From: Gemmatimonadota bacterium
Lineage (GTDB): Bacteria; Gemmatimonadota; Gemmatimonadetes; Gemmatimonadales; Gemmatimonadaceae
Reading direction: 5' to 3'
Length of the DNA stretch: 8,694 bases
Assembly (NCBI GenBank): GCA_028287225.1
Contig: JAQBPZ010000178.1
Location: forward strand, 1 to 8,694
In this document: one piece after another, positions 1 through 6,291 of the stretch
How positions within the stretch are numbered: the stretch's first letter is position 1
Layout of the letters: every line of letters starts with the position of its first letter
The notes under the pieces: generated by a model
The model's input: only the letters and a program-made list of their open reading frames with translations
Told to the model about the DNA's origin: nothing
Databases searched by the model: none
Program-made: the position numbers and the translations under genes

Positions 1-282
1 CACGTAGGCGTCGTACTGCGCCTGCCGGAGCGCGCGGTCGCCGGGCCGCTTCCACTTGGCATACCAGCTGTCGGCGTCCACGCTGTCCACGCACCAGAGC
101 TGGAACCAGCCCTGCTCGATCATCGGCGCCAGCGCGCCGATCATTCCCTGGTCTTCCCACTCGTGGAACTTGCCCATGGAGCTCGGGAACACGACGACGC
201 GCGCTCCCGCATGCCCGAACTGGAGCAGGTCCATGTCTCGGCCCAGCGACGGACTGTACCAGCGATGATGCTGACGATGCAT
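1..282 (-). CDS. Esterase-like alpha/beta-hydrolase (COG4947-like), N-terminal part, cut by the left edge
   Basis: Ninety-four N-terminal residues are visible; the gene continues off the left edge. The protein opens with MHRQHHRWYSPSLGRDM, then a small beta-strand run (residues 18-34, with ARVVVFPSS), MGKFHEWEDQGM (36-47) and a WCVDSVDADSW block (63-73). I recognise this as the opening of the COG4947-type 'esterase/lipase superfamily enzyme' family, in which a short strand-rich start leads into an alpha/beta-hydrolase core. The catalytic Ser, Asp and His would lie downstream, so activity cannot be judged. There is no signal peptide, so it is probably cytoplasmic. The start at 282 gives the family-typical beginning; the next in-frame Met (residue 17) would cut off the conserved RWYSP segment. 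No Shine-Dalgarno sequence is evident. It lies 93 bases downstream of another esterase gene on the same strand, with a palindromic repeat between them. The substrate is unknown. Confidence 0.82.
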   Translation of the reverse strand, partial: MHRQHHRWYSPSLGRDMDLLQFGHAGARVVVFPSSMGKFHEWEDQGMIGALAPMIEQGWFQLWCVDSVDADSWYAKWKRPGDRALRQAQYDAYV

Positions 283-299
283 GGATGCGAATGAGAGGC

Positions 300-380
300 G
301 TTTGCGGTTTGCGGTGAGGCAGTGAGCGGGAGAACCGTCCCGATGTACGACCGCAAACCGCTCACCGCAAACTGCTCACC
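300..380. repeat. Palindromic intergenic element made of 7-base modules
   Basis: Two arms face each other. On the plus strand the left arm reads TTTGCGG (301-307), TTTGCGG (308-314), TGAGGCAG (315-322), TGAGCGG (323-329). On the minus strand the right arm reads TGAGCAG (378-372), TTTGCGG (371-365), TGAGCGG (364-358), TTTGCGG (357-351). Bases 308-318 are perfectly complementary to 361-371 (11 bp). Alternatively, 306-315 pairs with 350-359 (10 bp). The centre holds a smaller hairpin, CGGGA (327-331) with TCCCG (338-342) around a 6-base loop. The element fills most of the gap between two minus-strand esterase genes and overlaps the last three bases of the upstream one. It could be a REP-like dispersed palindrome or an RNA hairpin working as a processing or termination signal. 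No T-tract follows on either strand, so a classical intrinsic terminator is unlikely. Confidence 0.8.
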
Positions 381-1215
381 CCGATCGGGCCCTGGGGAAC
401 AGATATTTGAGGACGGCGGAAACCCGTACCGCCCAGCTCGCTTCGTTGTGCTCGGCGCCCTCGGCTTCCATGTACATGAGGTCGTCGCCCTCCACCCAGC
501 CCTTGGCGACGAGTGCATCGCGCAGCCGCCGGGCGTCCTCGATGACCTCGGGTCCCTCGTTGGTTCCGGCGTCGAGCCACACGCGCTCCGGGAGCTTGCC
601 GGGCAGCTCCTCCACCTCACGCACGATCACGCGGTCGTCCCACCAGATGGACGGGGAGAGCACGGCGAGCTTGCCAAAGGCCGTCGGATGCCGGAGGCCA
701 AGATGCATCGTCAGGAGCCCGCCCAGCGAGGAGCCCCCGATGGCGGTATTGAGCGCCCCGGGAAGGGTCTTGTAGGTCCGGTCGATGAACGGCTTGAGCT
801 CCATGAGGAGCATCTTCGCGTAGTCGTCCGCCTGACCGCCGCCCCCCTTGTCCTCGCGGAGGGTCGGGGCGTACTCGTCGATGCGGTGCTCGCCGGTGTT
901 GTAGATCCCCACGATGATGATCGGGTCGATCTCTCCGGCGGTGATCATCGCCTGCGCCGTCTCGTCCACCCGCCACTCCTCGCCCACGGAGGTCGCCCGG
1001 TCGAAGACGTTCTGCCCATCGTGCAGATAGAGCACCGGGTAGCGCTCCGCGGTCGCCTCGTCGTAGCCGGGCGGCAGGTAGACGATGATCGTGCGATCAT
1101 GCGCCAGGTACTCGGAATGGAACGCCTCGTGGACGCGGATGTTGCCCGTGAGGGTGTGGCCCTCGCCCGTAGGTCCGGTGGTGTCGGTGGTGCTGGTGGT
1201 GCCTGCGTCGGACAT
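376..1215 (-). CDS. Putative serine esterase (Esterase D / enterochelin-esterase-like, PF00756 type)
   Basis: The 279-residue protein has the layout of PF00756 putative esterases. Residues 42-68 (TIIVYLPPGYD, then YPVLYLHDGQN) form the first strands and the oxyanion-side loop. Residues 98-114 (PIIIVGIYNTGEHRIDEY) are typical of the family. GSSLGG at 161-166 is the nucleophile elbow with Ser163. His256, in AEHNEASW, is the probable catalytic His. An acidic residue in LDAGTNEG (214-221) is the probable third member; which one is uncertain. There is no signal peptide, so it is probably cytoplasmic. The reading frame stays open for 118 codons further upstream, but that stretch runs through the cytochrome gene on the same strand and looks like GC-driven noise. 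I chose the Met at 1215 because the next internal Met (residue 90) would delete the core. The first 20 residues are Thr-rich and encoded by a 9-bp repeat. The stop codon lies in a palindromic repeat. Substrate unknown; family members act on acyl, siderophore or S-formylglutathione esters. Confidence 0.88.
   Translation of the reverse strand: MSDAGTTSTTDTTGPTGEGHTLTGNIRVHEAFHSEYLAHDRTIIVYLPPGYDEATAERYPVLYLHDGQNVFDRATSVGEEWRVDETAQAMITAGEIDPIIIVGIYNTGEHRIDEYAPTLREDKGGGGQADDYAKMLLMELKPFIDRTYKTLPGALNTAIGGSSLGGLLTMHLGLRHPTAFGKLAVLSPSIWWDDRVIVREVEELPGKLPERVWLDAGTNEGPEVIEDARRLRDALVAKGWVEGDDLMYMEAEGAEHNEASWAVRVSAVLKYLFPRARSG
1176..1202 (-). repeat. Three-copy 9-base tandem repeat inside the esterase N-terminus
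   Basis: On the plus strand the units are CGGTGGTGT (1176-1184), CGGTGGTGC (1185-1193) and TGGTGGTGC (1194-1202). On the coding strand they give the Thr-rich run GTTSTTDTT near residues 5-13 of the esterase. The unit is a multiple of three, so gain or loss of a copy would keep the frame. It lies ahead of the folded hydrolase domain, in what is probably a disordered tail. Confidence 0.75.
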
Positions 1216-1295
1216 GCGTGCCGGTGGTGGGAGATGGGGCGGGTAGGGCAAGGAGGACGCCACTGCGCCCGCGCGCCCGGGCCGCTCCAGCCGCC

Positions 1296-1865
1296 CTACC
1301 GGTGCGCCACGGGCACGAAGTTGATGTACGACCCGCGCGGCTCGCTGTCCGGCGGCACGGCCTTCGGCGCGCGCTCGCCTCGCGCGCCCAGCGACTTGAT
1401 GTATCGGTACATCGCGCGCAGGTCGCGGTCGCTCATCTGCGCGGTGTTCATCCACGGCATCGGTGGCCGGCCGTCGCCGCCGTCGGCGGTGGTGAGCACG
1501 CGCACCCACTCGTTCTCGCTCTCGCGCTGCGTCATGAGCCGCAGGTTGGCCGGGTAGGTGACGCCCCACGGCCCGCGGTAGCCCACGTTGCTGCCCGTGA
1601 ACCGCTCCGAGGGCGGTGTCCGGCCGTTGGACTGGCTCCAGTTCGGGGTGTGGCAGTCGTTGCAGCCGCCGACGGTGGTAAGGTACTCGCCCGCGGCCCG
1701 CTCACCCCCCGCCTCCACGTGCGCCGACGTGGCCCGGCGCGGGGGCGCGGCCTCCTTCGCCGGCGCCTTGGCGCCCCGCGCTCCCGATGGCGCCTGCGCC
1801 CGAGCCGCGGTGGGGAGGAGCAGCGCGAGCGCGAGCGGGAGCAGGCGGGCGGCGTGTCGGGTCAT
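1296..1865 (-). CDS. Secreted mono-heme c-type cytochrome
   Basis: The 189-residue precursor starts with a Sec-type signal peptide: MTRHAAR, a Leu/Ala-rich core at 8-20, and probable cleavage after Ala23 (ARA|Q). An Ala/Pro/Lys-rich linker (24-50) precedes the cytochrome domain. The heme-attachment motif CNDCH is at 68-72 (His72 proximal ligand), in the context GEYLTTVGGCNDCHTP, which is typical of small class-I-like cytochromes. GPWGVTYPANLRL (98-110) is also family-like. The distal ligand is probably Met136 or Met139 in PPMPWM. There is only one CxxCH, so one heme. The protein should act in the periplasm as an electron carrier or as a subunit of a dehydrogenase or oxidase. No partner enzyme lies in the window. 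It is 60 bases downstream of mgtE and 80 bases upstream of the esterase, on the same strand. The start at 1865 is fixed by the signal peptide; no clear Shine-Dalgarno sequence precedes it. Confidence 0.9.
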   Translation of the reverse strand: MTRHAARLLPLALALLLPTAARAQAPSGARGAKAPAKEAAPPRRATSAHVEAGGERAAGEYLTTVGGCNDCHTPNWSQSNGRTPPSERFTGSNVGYRGPWGVTYPANLRLMTQRESENEWVRVLTTADGGDGRPPMPWMNTAQMSDRDLRAMYRYIKSLGARGERAPKAVPPDSEPRGSYINFVPVAHR

Positions 1866-1888
1866 GCGCAGTCACGGCTGGAGGAATG

Positions 1889-1903
1889 TCGCGGGCACCG
1901 CGA
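1889..1903. other. Short perfect hairpin between mgtE and the cytochrome gene
   Basis: TCGCGG (1889-1894) and CCGCGA (1898-1903) form a perfect 6-bp GC-rich stem with a 3-base loop. Read on the minus strand it lies 22 bases after the mgtE stop codon and 23 bases before the cytochrome start. No T-tract follows, so it is at best a weak terminator, a pause site or an mRNA-processing stem. A hairpin of this size can arise by chance at this GC content. Confidence 0.3.
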
Positions 1904-1925
1904 AGGGCGCATGCATTTTCCTCGC

Positions 1926-3335
1926 CTACCGAAGCAGGGTGTTCCGGAGGATGGCGAACGCGACGCTGAAGTAGATGATCAGCCCCGTGACGTCCACGAG
2001 CGTGGCGACGAACGGCGCCGAGGCGCTCGCCGGATCGAAGCCGAGCCGCTTGAGCAGGAAGGGGAGCATCGAGCCGGCCAGCGACCCGAAGGTGACGACG
2101 CCCACCAGGGCGCCGCCCACCGTGGCCGCCACCAGCGGCCAGTGCACGCCGTAGTCGTACCACCCGAACCGCTGCCACACCACGATGCGGATCACGCCGA
2201 TCACGCCGAGGATGCAGCCCAGGGCGAGACCCGCCGGGAGCTCGCGGAGCCCGATCCGCCACCAGTCCTTCAGCGTGATCTCCCGCAGCGCCAGCGCCCG
2301 GATGATCAGCGACGTGGCCTGGGAGCCCGAGTTGCCGCCCGAGCTGATGATGAGCGGGATGAAGAGCGAGAGCACGACGGCCTTCGCGATCTCCCCCTCG
2401 AAGTGGCCCATGGCGGTGGCCGTGAGCATCTCGCCGAGAAAGAGCGCGCACAGCCAGCCGGCACGCTTCCGGATCATGCGTGCGAAGGAGATCTCCGAGT
2501 AGGGCTCGTCGAGCGCCTCCAGGCCGCCGAACCGCTGCACGTCCTCCGTCTGCTCGCGCACGATGGCGTCGATCACGTCGTCCACCGTCACGATGCCCAG
2601 CACGTGGCCCCCCTCGTCCACCACCGGTACCGCGAGGAGGTTGTACTTGGAGATCAGCCGTGCCACATCCTCACGCGACGTATCCGCGGCGACGGTGAGC
2701 GGCTTCCGCCGCGTGCGCACGGAGGTGACGGCGGCGTCGCCCTCGGCGAGCAGGAGGTCGGTGAGGCCGACGGTCTGCACCAGGCGGTTCGTCTCCGGCT
2801 CCAGCAGGTACACGGCGTACACCGTCTCCTTGCTCCGCGCCACGGCGCGGATGTGCTCGAGCGCCTGGTGCACCCTCCACGACGCGGGAATGGAGACGAA
2901 TTCGGTGGTCATGATCCCGCCCGCGGTCTCCGGGGCGAAGCGGAGCAGCAGCTCCAGCGACTCGCGGGTGGCTGGTGCGAGCGGCGCGAGGAACCGCGGG
3001 CGATCGCGCTCGTCCAGCTCGCGGAACAGGTCGGCGCGCTGGTCGGACGACATCGCCTCGATGAGCGTCGCGGCGGCCGCGTCGCCCATCCGCGTGATGA
3101 TGGGGCAGCGGTGGCCCTCGAGCTCCGGCTCGTCGAACACCTCCACCGCCATCCGGAAGGGGAGGGCGCCCATCACCTTCGCAGCCGCGTCGTCGGGCAG
3201 GTCCCGCAGCGCCTCGGCGACGTCCGCGGCGCGCATGCTCGCCAGCGCCTCGGCCAGCTCCTCGGGGTCGCCGTGCAGCAGGTACAGCAGCTCGGGCGGC
3301 GTCGGCACGTGGGGCGAGCGCAGGGAGGCGGGCAT
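1926..3335 (-). CDS. mgtE: Magnesium transporter MgtE
   Basis: The 469-residue protein has the complete MgtE architecture: an acidic helical N domain (about 15-130), two CBS domains (about 137-200 and 203-262), a connecting helix (262-285) and five predicted membrane helices (about 290-469). Hallmarks are ETAGGIMTTEFVSIP (136-150) at the start of CBS1, NLLAVPVVDEGGHVLGIVTVDDV (232-254) in CBS2, SSGGNSGSQ (331-339) in the pore region, and ATLVDVTGLIIYF (444-456) in the last helix. Asp448 in that helix matches the Asp that binds Mg2+ in the selectivity filter of the Thermus thermophilus protein (Asp432 there). The family forms homodimeric, Mg2+-gated channels in the inner membrane, with the N and CBS domains closing the pore at high cytosolic Mg2+. 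Length and motifs are normal and no residue is obviously missing. It is the first gene of the minus-strand run and diverges from the hydrolase-like gene at 3561. A Mg2+-sensing leader is possible but I could not recognise one. Confidence 0.97.
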   Translation of the reverse strand: MPASLRSPHVPTPPELLYLLHGDPEELAEALASMRAADVAEALRDLPDDAAAKVMGALPFRMAVEVFDEPELEGHRCPIITRMGDAAAATLIEAMSSDQRADLFRELDERDRPRFLAPLAPATRESLELLLRFAPETAGGIMTTEFVSIPASWRVHQALEHIRAVARSKETVYAVYLLEPETNRLVQTVGLTDLLLAEGDAAVTSVRTRRKPLTVAADTSREDVARLISKYNLLAVPVVDEGGHVLGIVTVDDVIDAIVREQTEDVQRFGGLEALDEPYSEISFARMIRKRAGWLCALFLGEMLTATAMGHFEGEIAKAVVLSLFIPLIISSGGNSGSQATSLIIRALALREITLKDWWRIGLRELPAGLALGCILGVIGVIRIVVWQRFGWYDYGVHWPLVAATVGGALVGVVTFGSLAGSMLPFLLKRLGFDPASASAPFVATLVDVTGLIIYFSVAFAILRNTLLR

Positions 3336-3560
3336 CCGTCGGTCCGTACAGGGTGGGCGTGGAAGGGCGAAACGTGGTGGAGCACTCCGCCAGCGAAAGA
3401 AGCATTCCGATGCCCGCCATCATGCACATGGCGCCGGCAGCACGCGAGCTTCAGCGACAGGCGTCGCCACGCCGAGCCCGGCAGTCGCATCGTGAGGACG
3501 GGCGCTCACGTGTCCGCTGCGCCGCTCGTGCGAGCGCGCTCTCACCGAGTAGGTTGCGCC
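3336..3560. promoter_or_regulatory. Divergent intergenic region between mgtE and the membrane hydrolase-like gene
   Basis: These 225 bases must hold the promoters for both flanking genes, but I cannot identify convincing -35/-10 pairs on either strand. On the plus-strand side there is an imperfect stem: GCGCTCACG (3502-3510) pairs with CGTGCGAGCGC (3527-3537), with a two-base bulge and a loop of 16 bases. It sits 23 bases before the start at 3561 and would be in the leader RNA. A CACGTG palindrome lies at 3507-3512. AGG at 3551-3553 is a plausible ribosome-binding site for the plus-strand gene. No small coding gene is convincing here; open frames in the region look like GC-driven noise. Confidence 0.45.
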
Positions 3561-4070
3561 ATGGTCACCGGCCACCTCGCCACCGCCTACCTCGCCCGCT
3601 CGCGCTGGCCGCGCGCGGCGCTGCTTCCCCTGCTCGTCGCGAGCATCATCCCGGACCTCGCCGACTTCGCGCTCCCGCAGGGCGACCAGTGCCGCACGTC
3701 CTGCGAGCTGTACACGCACGCCATGCCAGCGGTCTTCGTCCTGGCGGCCGCGGCCGGCGTGCTCGCCTGGGAGATCTACCACCGGCGAGCGACGACGAAC
3801 CTCGTCATCGGTCTGGTGCTGCTCCACGTCGTCATGGACCTGGTCACCGGCTTCAAGCCGTACTGGCCCGGTGGCCCGAACCTCGGGCTTCACCTGTACA
3901 CGCGCCCCCCCGCGGACTTCGCGCTGGAGGCGGTGCTGGTGGTGATCGGCTGGATCGTGCTCCGGCGCACGCCGAGTGCGCCTCGCGCCGCCGTCCATCC
4001 GGCGGCGCTGGTGGTGCTGCTCGCCGCGCAGGCGGGGATGGATCTCTGGTTCCGGCACCTCAACGGCTAG
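3561..4070 (+). CDS. Membrane-bound metal-dependent hydrolase-like protein (YdjM/DUF457-like)
   Basis: The 169-residue, strongly hydrophobic protein has about four predicted membrane segments (roughly 18-36, 53-71, 79-97 and 118-135, perhaps another at 144-160). Polar residues are placed as in the YdjM/DUF457 (PF04307) family: GH at 4-5, PDLAD (31-35, Asp32 and Asp35), YTH (51-53, His53), and HVVMD (89-93, His89 and Asp93). His111 in LGLHLY may be another ligand. In that family these residues are thought to form a metal site related to phospholipase C; the true substrate is unknown, and E. coli YdjM is LexA-controlled. I see no LexA box here. The start at 3561 has AGG seven bases upstream and begins exactly at the conserved GH motif. 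Two cysteines (44 and 48) lie in the loop after the first helix. The gene diverges from mgtE, and 79 bases separate it from the peptidase gene downstream. The family call rests on motif spacing and is moderately sure. Confidence 0.75.
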   Translation: MVTGHLATAYLARSRWPRAALLPLLVASIIPDLADFALPQGDQCRTSCELYTHAMPAVFVLAAAAGVLAWEIYHRRATTNLVIGLVLLHVVMDLVTGFKPYWPGGPNLGLHLYTRPPADFALEAVLVVIGWIVLRRTPSAPRAAVHPAALVVLLAAQAGMDLWFRHLNG

Positions 4071-4072
4071 TC

Positions 4073-4101
4073 CCGCGGGGCGCCACCTCTTCCCCTCGCG
4101 G
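4073..4101 (+). terminator. Possible hairpin terminator after the membrane hydrolase-like gene
   Basis: Two bases after the stop codon, CCGCGGGG (4073-4080) can pair with CCC, bulged T, CGCGG (4093-4101), giving eight G-C pairs around a 12-base loop. It is well placed to separate this gene from the peptidase operon. No T-tract follows, so Rho-independent activity is doubtful. Confidence 0.35.
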
Positions 4102-4135
4102 TGCATGGCGCGCTACCCTAGGGAGTCTCCTCTTC

Positions 4136-4139
4136 AGGA
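4136..4139 (+). promoter_or_regulatory. Ribosome-binding site of the prolyl oligopeptidase gene
   Basis: AGGA ends ten bases before the ATG at 4150. This is the clearest Shine-Dalgarno-like site in the window. It supports 4150 over more upstream starts in the same open frame, which would overlap the preceding gene and hide the signal peptide. Confidence 0.55.
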
Positions 4140-4149
4140 TCGTGCCGAC

Positions 4150-6291
4150 ATGACTCCTCGACTGCCCCGGGGCGCGCACCGCTCGCTCGCCGCCCTGGCC
4201 CTCTCCGTCGTCGCCATGCACGTCCCCCAGGCCAGCGCGCAGAAGCTGGCCTATCCGCAGAGCCGCATCGGCGACCAGGTCGACACCTACTTCGGCACGC
4301 GGGTCGCCGATCCCTACCGCTGGCTCGAGGACGAGCACTCGGCCGAGACGACGCGCTGGGTGGAGGAGCAGAACAAGGTCACGTACGCCTACCTGGAGAG
4401 CATCCCGTACCGCCAGGCGGTGCGCGCGCGCCTCGAGAAGCTGTACAACTACGCGAAGTTCGGCGCGCCCTTCCGGAAGGGCGAGAACTACATCTTCTCG
4501 AAGAACGACGGGCTGCAGAACCAGTCGGTCCTCTACATCCAGAAGGGGCTGAACGGCACGCCCGAGGTGCTGATCGACCCCAACAGGTTCTCCGCCGACG
4601 GCACCTCGCGCCTCGCGAGCTTCTCGCTCTCGAAGGACGGGAAGTACGCGGCCTACGGCATCAGCGTGGGCGGCTCGGACTGGACCGAGTTCCACGTGAT
4701 GGACGTCGCGACGCGCCGGACGCTTCCCGACGTCATCAGGTGGGCGAAGTTCACCGGGGCCGCGTGGCAGGGCGACGGCTTCTACTACAGCCGCTACCCC
4801 GCACCCGACTCGAGCCGTGCGCTCACCAACCGGAACCAGGGACGCGCCGTCTATTTCCACCGCGTCGGCACGTCGCAGGACGCGGACGCGCTGGTGTTCG
4901 AGGACAAGGCGAACCCCACGCACTTCCCCGGCGTCGGCGTGACCGAGGACGAGCGCTACGCCATCCTCACCATCTCCGACAACGGCCACCGGAAGGGCAA
5001 CAGCCTCTTCTACCGCGCGCGGGGCGAGTCCGACTGGAAGCCGATCGTCGCCGAGATCGGTGACGACACGTACGGCGTGATCGAGAACGTCGGGGACGCC
5101 TTCCTGATCCAGACCAATCACCGCGCGCCGAACGGCACCGTGGTGCGGTGGGACCCGACGCACCCCACCGCCTGGGCCACCGTGCTGCCGGAGAAGCCGG
5201 AGCCGATCCAGAGCGTGAACACCGCCGGCGGGCGCCTGTTCGTGACGTACACGAAGGACGTGACGACGCGGGCCTACGTCTACGGCCTCGACGGCCGTTT
5301 CCAGAACGAGATCGAGCTGCCCGGGCTGGGCGCCGCGGGTGGGTTCGGTGGCAATCACGACGACCGCGTGATCTTCTATACGTACAACTCGTTCAACACG
5401 CCGCCATCGACGTACAAGTACGACATCGCCTCGCGGCGCTCGACGCTCTACCGCGCACCGACGATTCCCGGCTTCAACGCCGCGGACTACGTGACCACGG
5501 AGGTGTTCTACCGGAGCAAGGACGGCACCCGCGTGCCGATGTTCCTCACGTACAGGAAGGGGCTCAAGCTGGACGGCCACAATCCCACGCTGCTCTACGG
5601 CTACGGCGGGTTCAACGCCGCGACCACGCCGAGCTTCAGCGCGCTGCGCCTGGCGCTGCTGGAGCAGGGGTTCGTGTACGCGTCGGCCAACATGCGCGGC
5701 GGCAGCGAGTACGGCGAGCAGTGGCACGAGGCGGGCACGAAGCTCCAGAAGCAGAACGTGTTCGACGACTTCATCGCGGCCGCGGAATACCTCATCGCCA
5801 ACAAGTACACGTCGCCCGACCGGCTCGCGATCCACGGCGTGTCGAACGGCGGCCTGCTCGTCGGCGCGGTCGCGAACCAGCGCCCCGAGCTGTTCCGCGC
5901 GGTCATCCAGCAGGCGGGGGTGATGGACATGCTGCGCTTCCACAAGTTCACGATCGGCTCGGCGTGGATCGCGGACTACGGCAGCAGCGAGGCGAGCGAG
6001 GCGGAGTTCAAGGCGCTGCGCGCCTATTCGCCGGTGCACAACGTGCGCGCGGGCACGGTGTACCCGGCAACGCTGATCACCACCGCGGACCACGACGACC
6101 GGGTGGTGCCGGCGCACTCGTTCAAGTACGCGGCGGCGCTGCAGGCCGCCCAGGGCGGCGACCACCCGATCCTCATCCGCATCGACACCAAGTCGGGCCA
6201 CGGCGCCAGCAGCACGACGAAGGCGCTGGAGCAGACCGCGGATCTCTATTCGTTCCTGATGAACGAGCTCGGGGTCACGCCGAAGCTGTGA
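4150..6291 (+). CDS. Secreted prolyl oligopeptidase (peptidase family S9A)
   Basis: The 713-residue precursor has a signal peptide (MTPRLPRGAHR, hydrophobic core 13-26, probable cleavage after Ala30, ASA|Q). The mature protein starts with the S9A N-terminal segment (DPYRWLED near residues 54-61), continues through the beta-propeller (about 100-450) and ends in the alpha/beta-hydrolase domain (about 465-713). The hydrolase domain shows GYGGFN, ANMRGGSEYG, then the nucleophile elbow GVSNGG with Ser565, DHDDRVVP with Asp649 as acid and Arg651 matching the substrate-binding Arg, and KSGHGA with His684. All three catalytic residues are present. Family members cleave short peptides after proline; the propeller excludes large folded proteins. 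Export implies a role in digesting peptides outside the cytoplasm. The start at 4150 is chosen for the signal peptide and the AGGA upstream. The stop TGA overlaps the GTG start of the next gene. Length is normal for a signal-bearing S9A enzyme. Confidence 0.97.
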   Translation: MTPRLPRGAHRSLAALALSVVAMHVPQASAQKLAYPQSRIGDQVDTYFGTRVADPYRWLEDEHSAETTRWVEEQNKVTYAYLESIPYRQAVRARLEKLYNYAKFGAPFRKGENYIFSKNDGLQNQSVLYIQKGLNGTPEVLIDPNRFSADGTSRLASFSLSKDGKYAAYGISVGGSDWTEFHVMDVATRRTLPDVIRWAKFTGAAWQGDGFYYSRYPAPDSSRALTNRNQGRAVYFHRVGTSQDADALVFEDKANPTHFPGVGVTEDERYAILTISDNGHRKGNSLFYRARGESDWKPIVAEIGDDTYGVIENVGDAFLIQTNHRAPNGTVVRWDPTHPTAWATVLPEKPEPIQSVNTAGGRLFVTYTKDVTTRAYVYGLDGRFQNEIELPGLGAAGGFGGNHDDRVIFYTYNSFNTPPSTYKYDIASRRSTLYRAPTIPGFNAADYVTTEVFYRSKDGTRVPMFLTYRKGLKLDGHNPTLLYGYGGFNAATTPSFSALRLALLEQGFVYASANMRGGSEYGEQWHEAGTKLQKQNVFDDFIAAAEYLIANKYTSPDRLAIHGVSNGGLLVGAVANQRPELFRAVIQQAGVMDMLRFHKFTIGSAWIADYGSSEASEAEFKALRAYSPVHNVRAGTVYPATLITTADHDDRVVPAHSFKYAAALQAAQGGDHPILIRIDTKSGHGASSTTKALEQTADLYSFLMNELGVTPKL

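Noticed and set aside
300..380. A CRISPR array in the esterase intergenic gap
   Set aside because: The modules are 7 bases long, contiguous and inverted, with no unique spacers and no cas genes nearby.
1267..1282. GCCCG/CGGGC hairpin after the cytochrome gene as a terminator
   Set aside because: The stem is only five base pairs with no T-tract, which is expected by chance in DNA this GC-rich.
1216..1569. A 118-residue N-terminal extension of the esterase at 376-1215
   Set aside because: The extension runs through the cytochrome coding region in another frame, is Arg/Ala-rich without motifs, and the true protein starts just ahead of the conserved esterase core.
3336..3560. An M-box-type Mg2+ riboswitch upstream of mgtE
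   Set aside because: The leader could be long enough, but I could not find the conserved helices of the M-box on the minus strand. A covariance-model search would be needed to decide.
1218..4070. A 950-codon plus-strand open frame running across the cytochrome and mgtE genes
   Set aside because: It is antisense to three well-recognised genes, is rich in Arg, Ala, Gly, His and Pro as expected of GC-rich shadow frames, and shows no family motif until its last 170 codons, which are the real gene at 3561-4070.
3976..4149. A 58-residue N-terminal extension of the prolyl oligopeptidase
   Set aside because: It would overlap the hydrolase-like gene and bury the signal peptide. The ATG at 4150 has AGGA ten bases upstream.
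4060..6201. A 713-codon minus-strand open frame opposite the prolyl oligopeptidase
   Set aside because: It mirrors the codon positions of the peptidase gene, is Arg/Val/Ala-rich and low in complexity, and has no recognisable domain.
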